NCBI GenBank assembly: GCA_946481625.1 | Contig: CAMLOZ010000279.1 | Coordinates: forward strand, 1-5,505 | Source: an uncultured Haloferula sp. | Lineage (GTDB): Bacteria > Verrucomicrobiota > Verrucomicrobiae > Verrucomicrobiales > Akkermansiaceae | Reading direction: 5' to 3' | Length of the DNA stretch: 5,505 bases | Part shown: in pieces, positions 1 through 5,145 of the stretch | Position numbering within the stretch: the first letter of the stretch is position 1 | Layout of the letters: each line of letters begins with the position of its first letter | Program-made: the position numbers and the translations under genes | Notes under the pieces: model-generated | Database searches by the model: none | Seen by the model: the letters and a program-made list of their open reading frames with translations, nothing else | What the model was told of the DNA's origin: nothing

Positions 1-676
1 CGTAAGCCTGCTCGATGCGGCCGAGGCTGAAGTAGGCATCCGCCGGCCCTTGGGAAAACCCGCCCGCGACCCGGGAGCGCAGGTAGCCGAAGGAACCCGC
101 CTCGGCCCGTACCGAGAACCCGGGCGAAGTCAGCCCCGTATGCGAGATGTAGTCGATGGCGCCGCCCAGCGTGGCGGACCCGTAGGTGAGCGAATTCGCG
201 CCGCGCCACACGTTGATATAGGAAGCGGACAGCGGATCGAGCGCTTGGAAGTCGAAGCCTCCGTCCGCGAGATTCAGGGGCACGCCATCCTGCAGCACGC
301 GGATCCCGCGGCCATGGAAGGTGCGCTGCAAGCCGGAGCCGCGGATCGAGAGCCGTGCCTCGTCCGAGCCGAAGCGGGGCTGAGCGAAGACGCCGGCGGA
401 TAACGCGAAGGTATCAGCGACCGTGCTGGCACGACCGGTGAGATAGCGTTCGGCATCGATTACCTCGGCCCCGCCGGGGACGGTCGCGAGTTCGACACGA
501 CTGGCTTCGGGAGTGGGAACGGTAAGCGAGGGATTGCCTCGCTCCTCCGAAGCGGCGACCACGATGTCTTCGAGGGGAGCGCCGGATCGGGAGGCGGTCT
601 CCGGGGCATCGGGATCGGCATGGGACAAGGGAGTGAGAATGCCGGCAACAAGCAGGCAACGATGGATGGAATTCAC
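1..676 (-). CDS. TonB-dependent outer-membrane receptor, N-terminal part (partial at window edge)
   Basis: Energy-dependent outer-membrane importer of the TonB-dependent receptor family. Reading from GTG at 676, 225 codons are open to the window edge. Residues 1-20 look like a signal peptide (hydrophobic CLLVAGIL core, likely cut after SHA). Residues 36-42 (EDIVVAA) resemble a TonB box. About 65-180 match a plug domain: PGGAEVID (67-74), RFGSDEARLSIRGSG (101-115), LQDGVPLNLADGG (128-140), WRGANSLTYGSATLGGAID (157-175). A barrel should follow beyond the window. The plug wording resembles FecA-like receptors, but the cargo cannot be read from it. The start is uncertain: no ATG fits and no strong Shine-Dalgarno precedes GTG, but this GTG gives a well-formed signal peptide. 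It lies 326 bases downstream of a small exported CxxC protein on the same strand, suggesting a joint transport role. Family sure; substrate unknown. Confidence 0.93.
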   Translation of the reverse strand, partial: MNSIHRCLLVAGILTPLSHADPDAPETASRSGAPLEDIVVAASEERGNPSLTVPTPEASRVELATVPGGAEVIDAERYLTGRASTVADTFALSAGVFAQPRFGSDEARLSIRGSGLQRTFHGRGIRVLQDGVPLNLADGGFDFQALDPLSASYINVWRGANSLTYGSATLGGAIDYISHTGLTSPGFSVRAEAGSFGYLRSRVAGGFSQGPADAYFSLGRIEQAY

Positions 677-760
677 TGGAGTGGTTTGCTGGCGCAGGCG
701 GCCAAACGGCCGGGCGCTCTTGGTTTGAAAGAGGAAGAAATGGAGGAACCGGTGGAGTTC

Positions 761-796
761 CTCCCGCCGTACAAGCTCGCACCTGGACGGCGGGAG
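761..796 (-). promoter_or_regulatory. Perfect 10-bp hairpin in the receptor leader
   Basis: The arms CTCCCGCCGT (761-770) and ACGGCGGGAG (787-796) are exact reverse complements around a 16-base loop. In the minus-strand transcript the 3' arm carries GGGAGGA, a Shine-Dalgarno-like run that would be masked in the stem, yet it lies about 85 bases before the chosen GTG with no start codon close behind it. No T-tract follows, so it is not a typical terminator. It may be a regulatory RNA element. Confidence 0.5.
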
Positions 797-821
797 GGTC
801 CGGCCCTTGTGTCCTTGCGCT

Positions 822-840
822 ACCGGCATGAGACCGGCAT
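822..840. repeat. Tandem ACCGGCAT direct repeat at 11-bp spacing
   Basis: ACCGGCAT occurs at 822-829 and again at 833-840, an 11-bp period close to one DNA helical turn. A longer shared string TGAGACCGGCA (829-839) recurs at 954-964. Same-face direct repeats upstream of a gene are typical of regulator binding sites. No regulator is identified. Confidence 0.45.
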
Positions 841-1002
841 TGCGGGACCGGAAAGTTCCGAGAAATTGGCGGAACGCACACGCGCGTGACCCGGAGGCAC
901 AAAGCGCATCCAAAGGGACATGCCCCCAGCGATCTCCGGACGAGAGTCCGCGGTGAGACCGGCAGTGGATGGGATGCCAACAGGCGAACGCTATGCACGC
1001 TC

Positions 1003-1392
1003 TCAGCCCAGCCGTTCAGGCGGAGGGAGAGGCGGCACCACGGCTAAAGTTCCAACGGCCGCATGCAGGGCCGGAAACGCGGGAGAAAGATAGTCGGTCC
1101 CACGCGGCACGGCGAGCGAAGGCCATTCGAGCTCAACCATGTCCTGAAGGAGCTTTCCGAACGGCAGTGGCGTGAGAGGATCCCGGTGCTTGTCGGGATC
1201 CGTTCCATTCTCGCGAGCCGCGGCGATCTTGGAGCAAAGCTCGCAGGGCTTCTCACCGCTGAAGGTGTCCTTCGTGCCCTTCAAGAGCCCATCCGTTTTC
1301 GAATAGCTGACCAGCATCCCCGTCCATGCATAGACCTGCATGAGGGAATACGGCCCGCCCGCCAGATGCAGGCAGCCGAGAAAGACGAACAA
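1003..1392 (-). CDS. Small exported CxxC protein of unknown function
   Basis: From TTG at 1392 this reads 129 residues. The N-terminus is hydrophobic (FVFLGCLHLAGG), followed by YAWTGMLVSYS and a conserved-looking core TFSGEKPCELCSKI with cysteines 50 and 53. The C-terminus is proline-rich (VVPPLPPPERLG). The pattern (signal segment, aromatic 'AWxGML' stretch, G-x-x-P-C-x-L-C) resembles small exported proteins that I recall beside TonB receptors in Verrucomicrobia, and loosely DUF2946-like proteins linked to copper uptake. That is recall and unverified. The open frame extends upstream to a TAG at 1425-1423; in-frame CTG at 1413 would add LKKLVQL and supply the two lysines expected of a signal peptide, giving 136 residues. 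Thus the true start may be CTG, or the start may be altered. It precedes the TonB receptor on the same strand. Likely role: periplasmic or membrane-attached metal-binding partner, inferred. Confidence 0.72.
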   Translation of the reverse strand: MFVFLGCLHLAGGPYSLMQVYAWTGMLVSYSKTDGLLKGTKDTFSGEKPCELCSKIAAARENGTDPDKHRDPLTPLPFGKLLQDMVELEWPSLAVPRGTDYLSPAFPALHAAVGTLAVVPPLPPPERLG

Positions 1393-1440
1393 CAGTTGGA
1401 CGAGCTTCTTCAGGGTATTGGGATCCTACCGATTTCGAAG

Positions 1441-1475
1441 CGCAAGGACGCCCTGTCAGTAGGAGGCACCTTGCG
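1441..1475 (-). terminator. Hairpin between the solenoid gene and the CxxC gene
   Basis: CGCAAGG (1441-1447) pairs with CCTTGCG (1469-1475); after a small bulge GCC (1450-1452) pairs with GGC (1465-1467), leaving a 12-base loop. It lies 26 bases past the solenoid gene stop in that gene's direction. No T-run follows, so it may be a factor-dependent terminator or an RNA-processing or stability element. Confidence 0.35.
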
Positions 1476-1500
1476 CCACGGCAAGGGAAATCTCCGAGCG

Positions 1501-3768
1501 CTACCTCCCGGGAAGCGAGCCTGCGACCCGATCCCTCAGGGCCGGATCCCGGATGTGCTGGAGATACTTCAGGGCGAGTTCGTTCCGATCCCGGGCAATG
1601 CTGGTGACGAAGTCCGCCACGAGTTGGTCGCGCCAGCTTTCCCGCGGCATCCGCGCCAGCCACTCGCCGGCCTGCTCGGGCGATTGCGTTGCCCATTCCT
1701 GGACGACATTGCGGACCGCGACCTCCCGCAGTTCCGGAGCGGGAAACCCGCGGACCCACTCGGCGGTCGAGGCCGGATCCTGACGGGCCCAGTTCATGAC
1801 CACGTTGCCGACGGTGTCGAGGTGTAGCGGCACGTTGCCGAAGCGGGTGAGGATCTCAGCCGCGCCGCGCGGGTCTTCGTTCGAGACGTTCTCCAGCAGA
1901 TGAGAGACGAAGGAGGTCTGTAGTTCCACGGACTTCAGTTGATCCGCTTGGGCGATCGCTTCCTCAAGGTTGCTCTCGCACCACTGCTTCACGAGGCTGC
2001 CGATGGCGGTATGCAGCTTTTGCGGATCGGCACCGCCTTCGGCGAGGGCGAGATCGAGGCCCCTCTTCGGATCGGTATAGGCAAGCGCCTCGACGGCGGA
2101 GGCCAGAGCCCTCGATTTCACTTCGGGATCGGTGATCCGGCCGAGCCAGGCGATGGCAGCCTCGGGATCGCGTTGCGCCCACTGGTTCGCGATCCGTTCC
2201 TCGATCCGCACGCGGCCGTCGGCATCGGCGAGCGACGATGCCCATTTCGCAGCGGCGGCGGGATCGATCTCCATCAGATTGTCCGTCACGACGAGCAAGG
2301 CGTCGGTGCGGGTGCGGCCCTCGGGCAGGCCTTGCACCCATGCCTTGGCCGCCTCCGGATCCTGGGCGGCCATGCCAAAGGCAAGGTTCATCGCGGCGTC
2401 GGCCTTGGCCTGGCCATCCGGCAAGAGAGCGAGCAGCCGGGTCGCCGCGGAGGGCTCGATGTCGGAGAGGGTCCGGCAGGCCGCGAGGATCGAATCGGTG
2501 CGTTCCTGACTGTCGGGCAAGGCGGAGATAAGGGAGACGGCTTCCTGCGGACTTCGCTGGGCGAGGCCGTCGATGGCGGCGGCCACGGCATCCTTGCGCG
2601 ACTTGCCATCAGGAAGGTTCCCGCGGGCGAATTCGAGGGCGGCCTTGGGATCACCGGCGGCCATCTGCATGGCCAGCGCCTTGATCGCGCGCTGGCGGAA
2701 GGGACTTTCCGGCAATTCGGCGACCTTTGCTTGCGCCGTCGCGGGATCGATGCGCGACCACGACTCGATCGCCGCGATCGAAAGGCTGTCGCGATCCATG
2801 GCATTGGCAATGCCGGAAGCGAAGTCGAAGGCCTCGCCGATCCGGTCGGGCGGCCAACTGGTCACGATGGATTCGAGGAAGCGCTTCTTCTCCTCGCCGG
2901 AGCCGAGCGTTTCGGCATGGCGGATGGCAGCCTGCGGATCCTTCTCGGCCCAGACGGCGGCGAGAAGCTGCATCGTGTCGAGGCGTTGCTTGCCGGCGGG
3001 AAGGGACGATGCCCAGGCGAGCGCGGCCTCGGGATCCGAGACCACCCAGCCGGCGGCGAGGGCCTTTTGCACGGCAAGCCGGTCGCGATAGGGAAGCTCC
3101 ATGCCTTCCAGCGCCTTGGTGGCCGCCTCGGGATCGGCGAGGACCCATGAGGAAAAAACATCGACGTAAGCGGAACCTCGGAAATGAGCAGGAAGCCTGG
3201 CGGTCAGGTTGACGGCAGCTTGCGGATCGACGGTGGCGAGTCGGGGGATCGCGATGCGCACCGCCTCATGGAGGACGGGGCCGTCCTTTTGGGAATCCAC
3301 CCACCCCAGATAATCACTCAGATCGGCGGCTGCCCATCCGCGCAGGAGACCGGCACGCATCTCCTCCTTCATCGCGGATGACGCCTGAGCTTCGACGAAC
3401 GCGAGCGCGGCGCCGGGGTTCCTGGCGGCCCAAGCCCGGAAGAATGCGTCGCGCATTTCCTTTTGGTAGGGATGAAGCAGATCGTCCTTCAGTTGCCCCG
3501 CCAGGGATTCGAGTTCTCCGGCCGACAAACGACCCAGCGCGGCGAGTCCGGCGTGGTCGGCGCGCCAGACGCCGGAGGCTGCCATGTCCTTGAGCAAACC
3601 GGCGGGCGGGGAGTCCCGTTGGCGGTCATGCGCGGGACGGCTTGCCGATGACTTCGCGGTATCGCCATTGACGCTGACCGCGCGTTCCCCGGCGATTCGA
3701 TAGCCGGAGACCAGGCCAACGGCCAAGCCGCAAAGGGCCGGAAAAACGGGGCGGAAATTCATCTTCAT
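1501..3768 (-). CDS. Exported or membrane-anchored protein with about 20 tandem 32-residue repeats (predicted alpha-solenoid)
   Basis: A 755-residue protein of a repeat type I associate with Verrucomicrobia; no catalytic motif is visible. The start is ATG at 3768, preceded by AAGG with 6-base spacing; an in-frame GTG at 3831 would add 21 residues across a GC-rich hairpin and is less likely. Residues 8-27 are hydrophobic after basic residues, a signal peptide or single membrane anchor. Residues 28-100 are a variable linker. About 101-741 consist of some 20 repeats with rough consensus [R-x-x-A-(x)6-W-A-x-x-D-P-x-A-A-x-x-W-(x)3-L-P], each long enough for two helices, hence a TPR- or HEAT-like superhelix. 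This architecture usually offers a binding surface, so a scaffolding or substrate/partner-binding role in the envelope is inferred. It begins 70 bases after the beta-helix gene stop on the same strand, so co-transcription is plausible. Function unknown. Confidence 0.9.
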   Translation of the reverse strand: MKMNFRPVFPALCGLAVGLVSGYRIAGERAVSVNGDTAKSSASRPAHDRQRDSPPAGLLKDMAASGVWRADHAGLAALGRLSAGELESLAGQLKDDLLHPYQKEMRDAFFRAWAARNPGAALAFVEAQASSAMKEEMRAGLLRGWAAADLSDYLGWVDSQKDGPVLHEAVRIAIPRLATVDPQAAVNLTARLPAHFRGSAYVDVFSSWVLADPEAATKALEGMELPYRDRLAVQKALAAGWVVSDPEAALAWASSLPAGKQRLDTMQLLAAVWAEKDPQAAIRHAETLGSGEEKKRFLESIVTSWPPDRIGEAFDFASGIANAMDRDSLSIAAIESWSRIDPATAQAKVAELPESPFRQRAIKALAMQMAAGDPKAALEFARGNLPDGKSRKDAVAAAIDGLAQRSPQEAVSLISALPDSQERTDSILAACRTLSDIEPSAATRLLALLPDGQAKADAAMNLAFGMAAQDPEAAKAWVQGLPEGRTRTDALLVVTDNLMEIDPAAAAKWASSLADADGRVRIEERIANQWAQRDPEAAIAWLGRITDPEVKSRALASAVEALAYTDPKRGLDLALAEGGADPQKLHTAIGSLVKQWCESNLEEAIAQADQLKSVELQTSFVSHLLENVSNEDPRGAAEILTRFGNVPLHLDTVGNVVMNWARQDPASTAEWVRGFPAPELREVAVRNVVQEWATQSPEQAGEWLARMPRESWRDQLVADFVTSIARDRNELALKYLQHIRDPALRDRVAGSLPGR
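1546..3468 (-). repeat. Coding tandem repeats, about 96 bp period, about 20 copies
   Basis: The repeats of the solenoid protein run from residue 101 to 741 at 31-33 residues each. Well-kept units include WAEKDPQAAIRHAETL, FGMAAQDPEAAKAWVQGLP, WAQRDPEAAIAWLG and WARQDPASTAEWVRGFP. Best-conserved positions are the first Trp-Ala, Asp-Pro, Ala-Ala and the closing Leu-Pro. On the plus strand the D-P-E-A-A codons leave recurring GCCTCGGGATC strings (for example near 2160, 3028 and 3126). Copies are diverged, so the array is old and not a recent DNA-level expansion. Confidence 0.85.
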
Positions 3769-3795
3769 GAGCGACCTTGGAGAGTCATGGGCCCA

Positions 3796-3814
3796 CGCCC
3801 CCCGGAAGGGGGCG
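3796..3814 (-). terminator. GC-rich hairpin between the beta-helix and solenoid genes
   Basis: CGCCCCC (3796-3802) pairs perfectly with GGGGGCG (3808-3814) around a 5-base loop, 25 bases past the beta-helix gene stop and before the solenoid start at 3768. No T-run follows in the minus direction. It could be a weak terminator or attenuator lowering downstream expression, or a 3'-end stabiliser. Confidence 0.45.
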
Positions 3815-3838
3815 AGGGGGTGGGTGGGCACGGGGGGC

Positions 3839-4789
3839 TCAGGGCGTGTAAGTCACGTTGATCGAGCTGCCGGGTGAACTCGTGATCACCGGACGCGGGC
3901 TGCTCGTGACGGAGCCCGAGCTCACGCGGTCATTGCTTCCGTACTGGATCCAAATGCTATCGGTCCGGCAGTTGCTGATGGTGGCCTTGTTCACGGTGAC
4001 GTTGGCGCTGTTCAAGATGAACAGGCCCCGGGCCGAACTCGAAGAGTTGCAGTCGGACACGGTCGCGCCGTCGCAGTTGTTGGCGAAGCGGAGCCCGGCG
4101 TAGGTCGTCCCCTTGCCGCAGTCATAGCTTTTCGCCGTGCCGATGGTGCCACTGCGGCCGTCGTTGATGAGGACACCACAGCCGCCGAGGCTGGAGCCAT
4201 CCATCCCGCTGAGGTCGTAGCCGTCGATGCTGTAGGTCTCGAAGCCCTGCTTGTCGCCCGAGACCATGTTCATGACCTTGACGGTACGGGCGTAGAGCCC
4301 CGTCGTGCGAGTGCTACCTTCGGAATCGATCCGGATCGCCACCGCGGGCTGCGTGGTATTGCGGCAATCCACGGTGGTGTTGGTGATCCGGGGACTGCTG
4401 CAACTGCTCAGGCGGATGCCGAAGGTGGGATAGCCGAAGAGGATAAGGCCGTTGATCTGGATGCCTCCGGATTTGTAGGCATACAGCGCGGGGACGTTGG
4501 TCCGGGCGTAGGAATAGCTCGAGGTCAGGTAATTGAACGACGAGGTCGTGCGCATCCGCACCTGGCTGTTCCAGTCGCCTTGCACGCGGACGTTCATGGT
4601 CCGGTTGCCCGTGCCGGCTGCATTCTGCAGTGCCGCCGCGTAGTCGGTGGTCGAGAGCGTCTGGACGCCATCGACCCTCACGATGTAGTTGCTGCCGCTC
4701 TTGGTGACTTCCGCCGTCGCGCCGTGCACGGATGGTGCGATCAACAACGCCCCCACGGCCCCTGCTTGCAGGGTTCTGATTGGATTCAT
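3839..4789 (-). CDS. Secreted right-handed parallel beta-helix protein
   Basis: A 316-residue exported protein. Residues 1-23 form a signal peptide (MNPIRTLQAGAVGALLIAP, likely cut after VHG). The mature part starts with a domain-like stretch (24-100), then about 105-290 shows short beta-strand repeats with Asn/Ser/Cys turns typical of pectin-lyase-like beta-helices: GIQINGLILFGYPTFGIRL, ITNTTVDCRN, GLRFANNCDGATVSDCN, GLFILNSANVTVNKATISNC. Seven cysteines are spread through the helix (130, 142, 204, 224, 239, 247, 274), several at equivalent turn positions as in a cysteine or asparagine ladder. The start is ATG at 4789 with no clear Shine-Dalgarno sequence. Proteins of this fold are often polysaccharide lyases or hydrolases, surface binders or adhesins; I see no residues that settle the activity. 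It is divergent from a pectate lyase gene, which makes a carbohydrate role reasonable. No C-terminal sorting signal is seen. Confidence 0.85.
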   Translation of the reverse strand: MNPIRTLQAGAVGALLIAPSVHGATAEVTKSGSNYIVRVDGVQTLSTTDYAAALQNAAGTGNRTMNVRVQGDWNSQVRMRTTSSFNYLTSSYSYARTNVPALYAYKSGGIQINGLILFGYPTFGIRLSSCSSPRITNTTVDCRNTTQPAVAIRIDSEGSTRTTGLYARTVKVMNMVSGDKQGFETYSIDGYDLSGMDGSSLGGCGVLINDGRSGTIGTAKSYDCGKGTTYAGLRFANNCDGATVSDCNSSSSARGLFILNSANVTVNKATISNCRTDSIWIQYGSNDRVSSGSVTSSPRPVITSSPGSSINVTYTP

Positions 4790-4869
4790 GTGTGCTTGGG
4801 TTTATGGTTTCTTTTGTTTCACCGGCGGCTTGGGTTTGCCCCCGCAGAGCCGCATGGGACATCCGCCGA

Positions 4870-4945
4870 CGATACAACTATCGCGGGGAAGCCGGGTCAG
4901 GAATAACCTAACTGGGTTATAGCTGGGTGATCTTATCCGATATCG
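4870..4945. promoter_or_regulatory. Cluster of operator-like dyads near the beta-helix gene
   Basis: Three dyads are visible. CGATA-CAAC-TATCG spans 4870-4883. ATAACC-N6-GGTTAT spans 4903-4920 and overlaps a minus-strand TATAAC. CGATATCG, a perfect 8-bp palindrome, spans 4938-4945. The first and third share the CGATA/TATCG half-site. Placement around a possible -10 fits repressor or activator sites, but binding is inferred. Confidence 0.4.
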
Positions 4946-4994
4946 ACTGCGCATGATCTTCCGGCCGAAGGGAGATGGCACATGTTTCAAGTCC

Positions 4995-5077
4995 TTCTGC
5001 AGAAACCTGCATTTCTGCCCGCGGCCGCCGCGAGAACCTGCTAGAACCCTTCGTGCGCACTATTCAAGGGTTTCTGC
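4995..5077. promoter_or_regulatory. Cluster of inverted repeats upstream of the pectate lyase gene
   Basis: TTCTGCAGAA (4995-5004) is a perfect 10-bp palindrome. GCAGAAA (4999-5005) and TTTCTGC (5012-5018) form a 7-bp inverted repeat with 6-base spacer, and TTTCTGC recurs at 5071-5077. AACCCTT (5045-5051) and AAGGGTT (5066-5072) form a second inverted repeat whose spacer holds the 8-bp palindrome GTGCGCAC (5053-5060). They end about 70 bases before the lyase ATG, so they may be operator sites or a leader hairpin. Confidence 0.4.
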
Positions 5078-5145
5078 ACATCGTTTGGGTTCGCGCTTGT
5101 ATGTCCTGCCGGGCGATTCCAGTAGAAACGGAAGACCATCCCGCC

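Larger units (their letters stand above)
677..1002 (-). promoter_or_regulatory. Long untranslated leader/promoter region of the TonB receptor gene
   Basis: This 326-base gap between the CxxC gene stop and the receptor start holds no convincing gene. It has unusual structural density: a 10-bp perfect hairpin (761-796), a tandem ACCGGCAT repeat (822-840), a GTTCCG/CGGAAC stem with 9-base loop (855-875), a 10-bp palindrome CACGCGCGTG (879-888) and a CGGAC/GTCCG stem with 4-base loop (937-950). Such leaders before TonB receptors often carry riboswitches or operators, but I could not fit the conserved core of the cobalamin or TPP classes. A regulatory role is inferred. Confidence 0.45.
4790..5145. 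promoter_or_regulatory. Divergent intergenic control region between beta-helix and pectate lyase genes
   Basis: This 356-base region separates two divergent genes and must hold both promoters. No convincing small gene was found; a 62-codon minus ORF (4990-4802) is basic, proline-rich and probably chance. The middle part (4870-5077) is AT-richer and packed with short dyads listed separately. A TATAAC hexamer reads on the minus strand at 4921-4916 and could be a -10 for the beta-helix gene with a leader of about 120 bases, but no good -35 is at the proper distance. No confident promoter is seen for the lyase gene; GGAAG at 5130-5134 is a weak, distant ribosome binding site candidate. Confidence 0.55.

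Noticed and set aside
941..966. B12-box-like string on the plus strand (GAGAGTCC...GAGACCGGC)
   Set aside because: The spacing inside the box is wrong, the other cobalamin-core motifs were not found, and there is no plus-strand gene downstream to regulate.
414..998. Minus-strand ORF of 194 codons in the receptor leader
   Set aside because: It overlaps the receptor coding start in another frame, is rich in Pro/Arg/Ser/Cys, and has no domain; the receptor frame is clearly the coding one.
1001..1055. TPP-riboswitch-like GGCTGAGA and GGTGCC strings on the minus strand
   Set aside because: GGCTGAGA overlaps the stop codon of the CxxC gene, and the second conserved half (GAACCTGA and the GCGTAGGGA end) is missing.
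1063..1827. Plus-strand ORF of 254 codons
   Set aside because: It spans the antisense of three features (CxxC gene, intergenic hairpin, solenoid end) and shows no recognisable domain.
1939..3150. Long plus-strand ORF of 403 codons
   Set aside because: It lies wholly antisense to the repeat protein, is Gly/Arg-rich with low-complexity character, and mirrors the periodic codons of the repeats. It is a shadow.
1546..3468. Possible CRISPR-like or satellite DNA array
   Set aside because: The 96-bp period is due to protein repeats; copies are diverged at DNA level and lie in an open reading frame, with no identical repeats and unique spacers.
3769..3831. Upstream GTG start adding 21 residues to the solenoid protein
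   Set aside because: The extension crosses the GC hairpin and puts the signal segment inside the chain; ATG at 3768 has AAGG at proper spacing.
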